Shown here in pieces: positions 1 through 8,585 of a DNA stretch of 32,971 nt. Position 1 is the first letter of the stretch. Every line of letters begins with the position of its first letter. Under the pieces are notes generated by a model that saw nothing but the letters and a program-made list of their open reading frames with translations, was not told the DNA's origin and did not search any database. This DNA comes from Chara braunii (taxonomy: Eukaryota; Streptophyta; Charophyceae; Charales; Characeae): contig BFEA01000784.1 of NCBI GenBank assembly GCA_003427395.1, forward strand, positions 356,698 through 389,668. Reading direction: 5' to 3'. A program made the translations under genes and the position numbers.

Positions 1-173
1 TTGACGACATTTCCATCTTCCCCTCTTCTTCGTCTAACCCCCATCTCCTTCGTCTGTGTATGGTTGGGGCTGGCGCAGTCTTCCTGTGTGAAGCGCCAGA
101 CCCCTTCACATCATGGAATGATGATGATGATGTATGTTTGGGGCTGCATTGCAATATTGATTGTTCAGATCAT

Positions 174-186
174 TGGTATCTAAGTC
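174..186 (+). other. Candidate primer-binding site (tRNA-iMet type, degenerate)
   Basis: The first seven bases are TGGTATC, the start of the usual plant LTR-retrotransposon primer site complementary to initiator tRNA-Met. The next six bases match only in part, giving about 10 of 13. It lies just upstream of the gag remnant of the first gypsy element, which is the right place. No matching LTR end could be recognised on either side of the element, so this call rests on a short motif and position only. DNA 1-173 would then be the 3' end of a 5' LTR, but it shows no other diagnostic signal. Confidence 0.3.
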
Positions 187-253
187 TTCCGCTGTGCTAT
201 CTTATACTTTGTATTGAAAGGTCGGTTCTTGTTCTGGTCTGCACCTATACGGT

Positions 254-826
254 ATGCAACATAAGGGCAAAAAGTGGAAAGGTCGTACCATCTCTGGCCA
301 GGTTAGGGCCAAGGATCATTTGATCCTTACTTTAGACGAAGGTGGTATAGATGAAGTCCCCTACAGTCAGATTGAGTGGGGGCTCGAGGAAGCGGACAGT
401 AGTGTAGGCCAGGGGAGGACCTATGTTGTTGTCGCGGCTGGAGGGAGGCCGCAAGGTAGAGGAGGAAGCCAGGGCCAAAGGGGCCAGGGCACGGGTGGTC
501 GAGGACCGGGCGCACAGGGGGTTGGCGGCCAAAGGAACCGCCAAGAGGGAGGTAGGGGTCAAGGTCCCCCATCAAATCATCAAGGTCCTAGTCGGTCCCC
601 GCAGTGACGAGGTGGAGGATCACCTCAGAGGAGAGGAGGTTGGCACCCAGGTTGGCCACAAGGTCGACCTTGGGAAGATTTGGGTCTGGACCAGTGAGTA
701 TGGCAGCATCGTATGGACCAGGGTCAGTGCGTTTATTGTGGTGACCCGGCCCATATTATTAAATACTGTCCTAAGTATAGACAGGCCCAATGGGCTGCCC
801 AAGAGTCAAAAGGCAGCCGCCCATAG
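254..826 (+). pseudogene. gag: gag remnant: Gly/Arg-rich linker and CCHC zinc knuckle
   Basis: One frame runs from 254 to the stop at 824-826 but is interrupted by TGA at 605-607 and 695-697. The first 45 residues are an unidentified segment ending near IEWGLEEAD. A Gly/Arg/Gln-rich linker rich in RGG-like steps follows. The frame then gives a complete CX2CX4HX4C zinc knuckle at 728-769 (C at 728 and 737, H at 752, C at 767), the nucleic-acid-binding signature of retroelement nucleocapsid. No capsid region is visible upstream, so most of gag is missing. After 826 the protease continues in another frame. Both internal stops are TGA, which fits CGA-to-TGA or TGG-to-TGA decay. Confidence 0.75.
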
Positions 827-1470
827 GGGTTGCAACTGCCCCTACTACGAGGCCATGTGGGGAAGCGAGCGCGCGCGAGCAGGAAACTCCCTCACCACAT
901 GAGCCTTCGGCAGAGGTTGCAGGCCCGTGCCTAGTTAGCTGTCCAGAGACTGCTTGTGTTAGCGTCTCTCTAGGCACTTCCCTCACAGGCGTGGCAAAAG
1001 AGTTGAAGGAGAGAATGCCTGCTTGGGCCAAAATGAAGAAAAATAGTAAAGGACAACTAGTGTTAGTTGATGTAGAGGTTTTCAGAAGTAAAGTAGGGGC
1101 CCTTATAGATTCAGGGGCCACTCGTAGTTATATTAGCCGCAAAGCGTTGAAAAAGCTAAGGCTAGGGTTGAAAGTCCAGAAGTTGGAAGAACACATAGTT
1201 AGTGTTCTCGCAGACAACCGCACTATGCGCGTTGAGGACTACGTAGAGGGAGTCCAGGCGTATTTCCGCCTAAGGAAAGATGGCAAGGTGGAGAAAGTTC
1301 TCCATTCCCTGACTCTCCTCGTACAGGACAACCTTCATTTTGATATAGTCCTAAGCATGGACTGGGGAGAGGCAGCAGGGGCCACACTCCACTTGAGAGA
1401 GCATGAGTGTAGGCTTCCTAGTCCGTCAGGCGAGGTTAAGATTGCCCGCCTGTTTCTCCAAGGGAGTTAG
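790..1470 (+). pseudogene. Retropepsin-like aspartic protease region of element 1
   Basis: This 226-residue open frame contains a retropepsin active-site motif, D-S-G-A, with Asp-Ser-Gly encoded at 1108-1116 (context GALIDSGATRSYIS). Flanking it are the beta-strand pattern VDVEVFRSKV and, about 75 residues later, a second core segment reading FDIVLSMDWG. Together these are typical of the protease domain that lies between gag and RT in Ty3/gypsy polyproteins, where it would process the polyprotein. The N-terminal 60-70 residues are low-complexity and belong to the gag-protease linker. The frame stops at 1468-1470 directly at the RT N-terminus. The usual linker of many tens of residues between protease and RT is absent, so this is a deletion junction. 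The ATG at 790 is not a credible native start. Confidence 0.75.
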
Positions 1471-2111
1471 AGAAGTTGCGTAAGCAGTTAGACAAGCTCC
1501 TAAAAAAGGGTTGGATTAGGCCCAGTTCATCTCCTTTTGGAGCACCAGTTTTGTTTGTCCTCAAGAAGGAAGGAGAATTGCGTATGTGTATAGACTATAG
1601 GGGTCTGAATGCGATCACGGTAAAGAACGTTGAGCCACTGCGTAGGATAGACGATCTTTTAGATCGTGTGTAGGGCTGCAGATATTTTTCAAAGATCAAT
1701 TTAAAGTCCAGATATCATCAGATAGAGGTCCATCCTGATGACCAGTACAAGACTGCATTCCGGACTAGATATGGGCACTACGAGTTTATAGTGATGCCCT
1801 TTGGGCTGACCAACGCGCCTGCCACATTCCAGCGCTATATGAATGATTTGTTTAGGTCGTGGTTAGATAGATTTGTCGTAGTGTATTTAGAGGACATCTT
1901 AGTGTTCAGTAGGACCCTCCAAGAGCACCGGGGTCATTTGAGGCAGGTCTTGGAGAAGCTAAGAGAGGCTAACTTCAAGATCAACGCGAAGAAGTGCGAG
2001 TGGGCCAAGACACAAGTCCTGTACTTGGGCCACGTTTTGGACGGAGATGGCATTAAGCCTGAGGACAGTAAGATAACGGCGATTAGAGATTGGCCGACGC
2101 TCGCACGTTGA
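1464..2111 (+). pseudogene. pol: Reverse transcriptase of element 1, catalytically dead
   Basis: The frame opens at the deletion junction with [20 protein letters not shown] and proceeds through RT motifs: [20 protein letters not shown], motif [14 protein letters not shown] (motif B), motif C and the LGHVLDG segment. An in-frame TAG interrupts it at 1671-1673. Two catalytic positions are changed. Motif A reads KINL, with the metal-binding Asp replaced by Asn at codon 1698-1700. Motif C reads YLED instead of YxDD, with Glu at 1890-1892. The frame ends at 2111, and the continuation (TLTELRSFLGLANYYRKF) is in another frame from about 2096, so a small indel lies at 2095-2105. Homology to Ty3/gypsy RT is certain and activity is not expected. 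Confidence 0.92.
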
Positions 2112-2690
2112 CTGAGTTGCGGTCGTTCCTAGGTCTGGCTAATTACTATAGGAAGTTCGTGAGGAACTTCTCGACTATCGCCGCTCCCCTTCGCAGGTTG
2201 CTCAAGAAAGAGGGAATCTGGCAGTGGGATAAAGACTGTACGTCTGCGCTAAAGAAGTTAAAAGCGCGCATTGATAGAGTACCCTATCCTCAAAGTAGCA
2301 GATCCGTCCTTGCCATTTGTCGTCACCACGGACGCCAGTCAGTATGGTATAGGCGCCATGTTACAGCAGGACGACGGCAATGGCTATAGACCCGTAGAGT
2401 TCATGTCAACGAGGATGCCCTCAGAGAAAGTCGCTACCTCGACGTACGAGAGGGAACTCTACGCTCTCAGGCAGGGCTTAGAGCACTGGAAGCATTACCT
2501 GCTTGGGAGGCACTTCAAAGTGTATTCATACCACAAGACTCTGAGGTGGCTGAAGACACAGGCCAAAATGACACCTAAGTTGACTAGGTGGGCCACTGAG
2601 ATAGACCAGTATGACTTTGAGCTCAAGCTTGTTAAAGGAAAGTACAATGTAGTCGCGGACGCTCTGAGTAGGAGATCAAACTACTTTGGA
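2096..2690 (+). pseudogene. pol: RT connection and RNase H of element 1
   Basis: From about 2096 to 2270 one frame encodes the RT thumb/connection (ELRSFLGLANYYRKF, AAPLRRLLKK, WQWDKDC). Near 2271 it shifts to the frame that carries RNase H. RNase H motifs are TTDASQYGIGA (first catalytic Asp), TYERELYAL (Glu), VKGKYNVVADALSRR (C-terminal end). The site that normally reads S/T-D-H-K reads VYSYHKTLRWL, with Tyr at codon 2529-2531 in place of Asp, so one of the acidic metal ligands is lost. RNase H would degrade the RNA strand during reverse transcription; here both the frame and the active site are broken. Confidence 0.88.
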
Positions 2691-4212
2691 GCTATAGTTC
2701 ACTATCTGGATATAGGGAGTGACCTGGAGGAGAAAGTTAGACAGGCGTATGCGCAGGACCCTATTTATAGTTACCTCCTCAAGAGAGTTAAGGAGGCCCT
2801 AGAGACCGAACCAGATTACCGCACTATAGAGGGGTTGTTATTTGAGAAGACTAATGTAGTAGACTGTCTGTGCGTTCCCAAAAGTGAGGAGATCCGCAGT
2901 TTGATCTTAGGGGAATGCCACGACACAGAGGGACATTTCGGTTGGCAAAAGACTTTAGCCAACCTGATGCGTGCGTATACGTGGCCGGGAATGAAGAACG
3001 ACTGCATAGAGTATGTCGGCAGTTGTAAAGTTTGCCAAAGAAATAAGACCACTACCCGTGCCCCTCTAGGTCTTCTCAAACCTTTGCCTATTCCTAATCA
3101 GCCAGGAGATTCAGTGTCCATTGACTTTATGGACGCCGGCGTCAAGAGTAGGCACGGCAAGAGCCAAGTCATGGTCATAGTTGATAGATTTAGCAAATAT
3201 GTTGTTTTTGTCCCTTTGCCTGCAGAGGCACGCACCGAGTTAGTAATTCAGAAGTTTTTTTTATTTTTGGGCTAGTGAACATGGAGTCGCATTGTCCATT
3301 GTTAGTGATAGAGACACCCGCTTCACTAGCCAGAACTGGCAGGAACTGATGAAAGTTTATGGATCAAAGCTGTTGATGTTGTCTGGCCGCCATCCAGGGA
3401 CTAATGGTCAGACTGAGCAGATGAACAAGATCCTGCAGCAAGTTCTGCGCATGTACATTAGACCTGATCAAGTCAATTGGGACGAGATGTTGCCCAAGGT
3501 AGCCAGTGCGTATAACAACAACGTGCACTTGTCCACCTGTCGCACTCCCAACGAGTTACACAAGTCCTTTAGAACGCGTAGACCGTTTGAGGGACTTAAC
3601 CGGGATCAGATTCACAGGCTATCGCCCTGTACCAGGGAGTTTGCGATACAGCACGAGAAAGAGCTAGCTACTGTTGTTGAGAACCTCAGGAAGGCCCAGC
3701 ACCGGATGATAGAACAGGCTAATAAGCACCGTCGCCCGTCACAGTTCCAAGTAGGCGACTTAGTCTGGGTTAAGTCCAAAGAGTTTGCTCTTGAGGAAAA
3801 CATCTCGCAGAAGTTATTGCCCGCGTATAGAGGACCGTGGCCAGTTCTAGAAGTAAAGGGCGGAGAGGATGGGCCGTCCTACACAGTAGAGATCCCAGCA
3901 CACCTCCACACCTACCCTGTATTTCATGCATCAAAGTTGTTGCCGTGTGTCACAAGTCAGCAGTTTCCATCTAGAAGGTCCATGATCCCTCCAGACATGG
4001 ANGGAAGGTACGACATNGACGACATCGTAGGTGAAGATGTGTTTAGAACAGGAGGTAGAGGTCGTCCACAGAAACAATATAAGGTCCGATTTGCTTATCA
4101 GGAGCCAGAGGACGACCGCTGGTTTACTAGAACGGAACTTCTAGAAACAGCTCCCGACATAGTTAGAGCCTATGAGAGAGATAAGAAAGGTAAAAGTCCT
4201 GCCTTGGACTGA
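2691..4212 (+). pseudogene. pol: Integrase with chromodomain-like tail, element 1 (one frameshift)
   Basis: The N-terminal HHCC zinc-binding motif is visible around 2910-3045 (CHDTEGHFGWQKT and CKVCQRNK). The DDE triad is intact by residue: Asp in VSIDFMDAG (3123-3125), Asp in VSDRDTRF (3304-3315) and Glu in NGQTEQMN (3415-3417). A run of eight T at 3255-3262 shifts the frame: the first part stops at 3273-3275 and the second is open from 3256 to 4212. The C-terminus has a GPY-like YRGPWPVLEV, then HTYPVFHASKLLPC. It ends with a basic stretch and YKVRFAYQEPEDDRWFTRTEL, which resembles a worn chromodomain. Two N bases (4002, 4017) fall in this tail. The T-run change could be a sequencing error, so integrase may be nearer to intact than it looks. 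Confidence 0.9.
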
Positions 4213-4487
4213 GTTATTCTCGGAGGACCTCGAATTTAGGCTGGCGGGAGTGAAACGGTTTTCACCTATTAGCAGTAGCGAATGCAGATCCCAAGGCTCG
4301 ATCCCCAATCCTCACCTTACCTGTGTACATGACCTGTGTCGACCCTGAGAGTTGAACCCGTGACCTGTGTGTGTTTGCAGAAGTGGTAGTCTGTCGTAGG
4401 GTCTGTAGGTGTAGGGGTTCGATCTGTAGATCTGTCGGACAGAAGTCTTAGGGAGTTCTAGAAGTCGTAGCTGTAGAACTTCCGAAG

Positions 4488-4543
4488 GGTCAAGGTCATA
4501 GCTGCTACAGTCCTGAAAGGTCAAGGTCGTAGCTGCTACAGTC
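4488..4543. repeat. Two-copy 31-bp-period tandem repeat
   Basis: The copies start GGTCAAGGTC and end GCTGCTACAGTC. They begin at 4488 and 4519 and differ at one base over 25. The spacers (CTGAAA, TTCGAAA) also resemble each other. Duplicated short boxes of this kind are common in the U3 part of LTRs, but no function is shown here. Confidence 0.7.
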
Positions 4544-4764
4544 TTCGAAAGGCCAGGACCCAGACTTCCGGAAGGTCCTAGTAGTGGCCTTTCGAAGTTG
4601 CCCACGATTAGGCTGAGGCAAGTGGGCAAGTGGTGGAGTCCACCCGTGCTGAGTCAGCGTTCCCAGTCTCAGTCCCATTCAGTCCTAGTCCAGTCGAGCA
4701 AGTACCACACGGGACTGTGTGCACCACGGGTATGGGAAAAGGGCAGACCAACAAGAGACAGAAG

Positions 4765-4771
4765 TATAAAT
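4765..4771 (+). promoter_or_regulatory. TATA-like box, possible LTR promoter
   Basis: The sequence is TATAAAT. It lies about 550 bp downstream of the integrase end of element 1, where an LTR promoter would be expected. There is no independent support for transcription. Confidence 0.25.
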
Positions 4772-5203
4772 CAAGAGGCAGCGCCCAACTATTCATTCAT
4801 TCCTGCGTAAGCCATGCGGAAGCACTGCCATAGCGACTTGTGCGAGGTGGTCTGCAGTGAGCCCGAAGACGAAGTGGGCGAGAAGGAGCTTAGCCATAGC
4901 GATAGGTTAGCAGCGGCCATAGCCGCGATAGCTGTAGGTAGAGTGTAGCGTGTGTGTGTGTGTGTGTATGTGTGTACAGAGTATCGTGTGTGGGATATCC
5001 AGGGTGATCCTGTAAGAGCGAGCAGAGAGTTGTACAGGCGCTGAGCCCCCATAGCCATCTAAAGCGAGTTGTATCTGAACTGTGTTCTTGTTTGCCATAT
5101 CTCTGAGTTCTGAGTGGGCGCTCGTCGCCAGTTTGCTGCGCATCCAGTTTACATGCATGAGAAGTGTGAATGAAAGCGAGTCTGATTGCACAACCATGTT
5201 TTC

Positions 5204-5301
5204 AAAAAAAAAAATAAAAAAAAATGACCCACTTTTGGGCCCAACCCGAATTCCGGCTGGGACCGGTCCGGTCCAACCGGCCGGTTGCCGACACAGCCCT
5301 G
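5204..5301. other. A-tract plus GC-rich palindromic segment with hAT-like end
   Basis: An A-rich run (5204-5224) is followed by a self-complementary GC-rich stretch (around 5263-5287, with ACCGGTCCGGT and AACCGGCCGGTT). It ends GCCGACACAGCCCTG at 5287-5301. Read on the minus strand this begins CAGGGCTG, resembling the CAGGG-type termini of hAT transposons. No matching second end or target duplication was found nearby, so it may be one end of a truncated element or chance. Confidence 0.25.
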
Positions 5302-5372
5302 CTTTAAAGGAGTTTATGTATCCAATGGTGTATGATGCAACATATTTCAATAAAGTGAACAAGGCAGGCAAT

Positions 5373-5540
5373 GGGGAATGCAGAAAAGGGAGTTGTGAGA
5401 GTCTGGTAAATAACTGAATGAATGGCTCATTAGGAGATTTTTATTGTTACAAGGTGGGAAAGGGGAATGCAGAAAAGGGATTTGTGAGCGTATGGTGATT
5501 AACTGAATGAATGGCTCATTAGACAATTTTATTGTTATGC
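5373..5540. repeat. Two-copy tandem duplication, 89-bp period
   Basis: Copies begin GGGGAATGCAGAAAAGGGA at 5373 and 5462. Both contain AACTGAATGAATGGCTCATTAG and end near TTTTATTGTTA. They differ at a few positions, so the duplication is not brand new. No gene is associated. Confidence 0.85.
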
Positions 5541-5584
5541 ATTCAATGGTGTGAGATTGCCTCAGATAAAGCCGCGATATTCCT

Positions 5585-6050
5585 TCAAGCGGACAGAAGT
5601 ACGACTGGGGGAGTTTGAGGTACGTAAAACTCCCTCCTCCTAGACTCGTGTAGTCTTCCCGGCTCAGAAGAAGCCTTTGACTTTGATGTTCTTCTTGTCC
5701 CCTCAGGAAGTGTATAGATAAGAGTCAAGGTGCATATTGGACAATTATTGAGCTCACTGGGGCATGTGCGGCCTTCCCTCTTTTGGAAACACATGCAGAC
5801 AGCAGGATGTGAGACAGACACAATGTGGAAACCTAACCTCTTCTTGAAACAGTTGCAGACGGGAGTTGAGCAAACATAACGTGGAAACGTAGCTTTACTG
5901 GCAGGAAAGGAGTTCACCGGGTGAGGCGACTTGGTTGGGGATGCTCTCCCACACAGACAGCCCACTGTTCAGCGCTTCTGACATATTTAGGTCTGACTGG
6001 TGTGACTGCTGTATGGGTGGAACTCTCACCCACCCCCAGCCTAGCATGAA
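5585..6050. other. Intergenic; weak Cys-rich minus-strand ORF with 60-bp internal duplication
   Basis: A 126-codon minus-strand frame (5585-5965) carries two related Cys-containing segments (CNCFKKRLGFHIVSV and CMCFQKREGR). They arise from a diverged 60-bp direct duplication at about 5778-5837 and 5838-5897. I do not recognise the protein and see no promoter. The ORF may exist only because of the repeat. Nothing else is visible to 6050. Confidence 0.25.
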
Positions 6051-6160
6051 ACTTGAGAGTGGATCCAGTTGACTTCAAATTATTGGGCGAGCATTTACAT
6101 GTGTGTCTTATTTTGATCTGTGTGTGTCGGGGTGGTTGTGTGTATTCTCCTGTTCGCTAT

Positions 6161-6312
6161 GCACTAACTCCACAAAAATGCATGACCATGCTAGACTGTT
6201 TCGTCAGTGTTTCAGTGACTCATCTGTGTTTGTGTGTTGTCATGTTTACTAAGCACTTACTCCACAAAAAAGCATGACCATGCCAGACTGTTTTGTTGGA
6301 GTTTCACTGACT

Positions 6313-6321
<9 letters not shown>
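6161..6321. repeat. Two-copy tandem duplication, 92-bp period, leading into (GT)n
   Basis: Copies start GCACTAACTCCACAAAAA at 6161 and GCACTTACTCCACAAAAA at 6253. Both contain GCATGACCATGC and AGACTGTTT, and both end TGACTCAT followed by GT-rich DNA. The GT tract after copy 2 has expanded to more than 120 bp, while after copy 1 it stays short and impure. A partial third echo (GTTGGATTTTCAC) follows the microsatellite at 6441. Confidence 0.85.
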
Positions 6322-6378
<57 letters not shown>

Positions 6379-6381
6379 GGN

Positions 6382-6442
<61 letters not shown>
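6315..6442. repeat. (GT)n microsatellite with an N and TTGG interruption
   Basis: This is a nearly pure TG dinucleotide run, interrupted once by TTGGN at 6377-6381. The N and the equal tracts either side suggest that the true length is uncertain in the assembly. Confidence 0.95.
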
Positions 6443-6443
<1 letters not shown>

Positions 6444-7700
6444 GGATTTTCACCACAACAGCCCCTATTCCACCCAGATGAACAGATCCAAAATCAAAGC
6501 ATATTTAATTTAATGAATTTTAATCTTATTACAGACAACGAAAGCTCTTGAGTTCAGACAACCCAACAATGAAACAGTTTCACCTCAATAGCAAGCGCTA
6601 TGAAGTACAATAGCTGTGTGTAAACCCCTTTCTTGAATATGTTCGCATTTGCTTTCTTCGGGGCACCCCTTTCATTTGTTCTTGCTGCTCCCCTTTACCA
6701 TGCCTCTCATGCACAAGGGTCGCCACGTTGATTGTGGTTGTGCGTGAGCTGCCCACATCCCCATGTGCCATAACGACCGCCTTGCACACTATGAAAGGAG
6801 GCAGAGCAGATGCGGAGGTATATTCCTGTTCATTTCTTCTCATATTTTCTACTTATATTTTGTCTGTTCACGTAATGATGCTCATTCGTATGTTTTACTA
6901 GTAATACACAAGAGGAGGGAGGAAGGAAGGAAATGGGAGGTGGAGTTCTGGCAGCGTTCTAAATATTGACTGCTGTGGCAGACCACTCTAGAATGGCACA
7001 TGATGCCAGTCAGTGTGTGGGTTGCATAAGATTTGAGGAGCAATTGTTGCCTATGGTAAGTGGCCACCTCTACTGATACATGCCCAGTTGGGCAATGTAT
7101 GTAGAGCCAAGGATCTGCAATGTGATGAAAAGGACTGAATGGACAATACAATGTCAGTGGAACATCAACGGCCAATGTACATCCTGATACATACAAAATG
7201 GCTCATAGTAGCGCAGCGGAAGACTTTAAGATAAGTCCCAACTTCTGACCTGACCGGGACTGACGCGACACCCCATCATTCATCACACGTGAGAGAGGAG
7301 GAGGGACCACACACATAGAAGAAAGGTCCGTCCTTGGTACACGCACATGGGGAGATACCACAGATGAGAGATGGGGGGGGGGGAAGACGAGACGAAGATG
7401 GAGGCGAGGGAGAAGCCCAAGATCGCAATAGCAAAGTCCAAAAATAGTCCCTTGCCGATGTCCAATCAATGTCTGCCTCAAGAATATTGGATCAGATCCT
7501 GGGCCTTCTGCCCACAGTAATCTCTGCCTGTATCCTCCACCTGTAACCTCTTTCTCACTCTCGTATCTGATGAAGACGAAGAAGGAGGAGGAGGAGGAGG
7601 AGGAATAGAGGGAGGCTGACGAAGAAGAAGATGTCGCCTCCCTTGCTGCCTCACCTGCAGGTGCTACGCCGAACTGACCACCGTTCTGTGCCGTCGTGTG
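6443..7700. other. No gene recognised
   Basis: Only short frames of fewer than 105 codons occur, without recognisable domains. Visible low-complexity features are a G run near 7373-7382 and a GAG/GAA-rich stretch at about 7567-7635. The DNA becomes GC-richer after 7600. Confidence 0.6.
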
Positions 7701-8258
7701 CAGGTAGCGCGTGCACCGGGAGTCCCAGCTATGGTGCCAGGTAAGTCCCCTTCGTCGCAGGTATGGCCTCCTCCCTCTGCCTTCTGGTGCTCAGCCTCCA
7801 ACTCAGGAGCGCAGCACTTGACTCCAGCAGCGCGTCGCTCAAGAAGTGCGCTACAACTGTCCGCTGCCCAGCCTCAGCCCAGCTATAAGTAGCGCTGGGC
7901 CTGATGGGCGCTCCTCAGGTACTGGCCTCAAACGGCCTATTCGGTCTGGGCCCCTACCGTGTATCCAGACTGTGCTGCTGATGCAGCGTGGTGCCAAAAC
8001 GCGCCTGGCCTGAAAACGGCCTCGTCCCTGTGTCCCTGGCCCAAGGCGTCGCCTTGGGGCCTGCAAGTCCGAAACGACGTCTGCACTGACAAAAATACGA
8101 CAGCAAGTAAGTAAGTAAATAAATAAATAAATAAATGCTGCGGCCTGGGGGCCGCCGTGGGCCTCCAGGGCGCATGTCTAATGGGCATGCGCCTGGGGGC
8201 CCCTCAGCAACCGTCGGGCCCCTCAAATGGGGCCCGTGTGCAGATGCAGCATGATACA
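7701..8258 (-). other. Probable 3' LTR of gypsy element 2 (outer end not located)
   Basis: Read on the minus strand, a polypurine tract (8259-8270) is followed at once by TGTATCATGC, the expected start of a 3' LTR. The LTR therefore begins at 8258 and runs towards lower coordinates. It is GC-rich, has many GGGGCCC-type blocks, and contains a (GTAA/ATAA)n microsatellite at about 8103-8135. The far end is not identifiable: no TG on the plus strand with a matching copy elsewhere was found, so 7701 is only a guess. Confidence 0.4.
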
Positions 8259-8270
8259 CCCCCCCCTCCT
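8259..8270 (-). other. Polypurine tract of gypsy element 2
   Basis: On the minus strand the sequence reads AGGAGGGGGGGG directly before TGTATCATGC. This arrangement primes plus-strand synthesis in LTR retrotransposons. It sits about 130 bp past the chromodomain-like tail of the same element, the correct position. Confidence 0.6.
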
Positions 8271-8388
8271 CATGAAGTCAAGCTGGGTCGAGGGTGGAGC
8301 TAATGATCTGAAGGTGGAACCTGGACGCGAGGATGTGGAGCCGAAGATGCCAGCTTGCCTTGCAACTTGTGTTCGTAGCGTGCGAAAA

Positions 8389-8585
8389 CGTCCGGAGCTG
8401 TTGCTTGACGTTCCGCACGGGTCAATCAACAGTCAGCTTTATGGGTGCAGTACGCGAAATGTACCAAGTACTCGGTCGGCCTGTTCGCACGTCCGGAGCT
8501 GTTGCTTAAGTTCCGCACGGGTCAATCAACAGTCAGCTTTATGGGTGCGGTACGCAAAATGTACTAAGTACTCGGTCGGCCTGTT
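8389..8585 (-). repeat. 101-bp tandem duplication inside the chromodomain-like tail
   Basis: Copies begin CGTCCGGAGCTGTTGCTT at 8389 and 8490. Both contain CCGCACGGGTCAATCAACAG and end CTCGGTCGGCCTGTT. On the minus strand they encode EYLVHFAYRTHKADC followed by a stop and LTRAEL. The period is not a multiple of three, so the second copy on the minus strand is out of frame. Confidence 0.9.

Larger units (their letters stand above)
174..4212 (+). mobile_element. Ty3/gypsy LTR retrotransposon 1, degraded
   Basis: Domains run in Ty3/gypsy order: gag tail with CCHC knuckle, aspartic protease, reverse transcriptase, RNase H, then integrase with a GPY-type region and a chromodomain-like tail. Each is recognised from motifs in translation. 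The reading frame changes at about 800-830, 1464, 2095-2105, 2270 and 3255-3262, and stop codons interrupt it at 605, 695 and 1671. The front of gag and the protease-RT linker are missing. The boundaries are those of what can be recognised; no LTR pair was found. The element cannot make a working polyprotein as sequenced. Confidence 0.9.
4213..5203. other. Non-coding DNA after pol; candidate U3-like region
   Basis: No protein is recognisable. Features seen are a pair of near-identical 25-base repeats (4488-4512 and 4519-4543, one difference), a weaker third relative near 4461, a TATA-like box at 4765-4771, several scattered CATAGC(G/C) words between 4826 and 5060, and a short GT-rich tract at 4950-4976. 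The position directly after pol and the TATA box would suit a 3' LTR, but no copy of it is seen at the start of the window, so this stays unproven. Confidence 0.35.

Noticed and set aside
1-5300. LTR pair flanking element 1
   Set aside because: No segment of 1-173 could be matched in 4213-5300; only a weak primer site and a TATA box support LTRs, so no LTR coordinates are claimed.
6598-7196. Several 60-105-codon ORFs on both strands
   Set aside because: No domain, no repeat-free support and no initiation context; typical of random open frames.
7735-7765. CAG|GTAAGT splice donor and nearby acceptor-like sites
   Set aside because: No coding exon with a recognisable product lies either side, and the region is GC-rich non-coding DNA next to a probable LTR.
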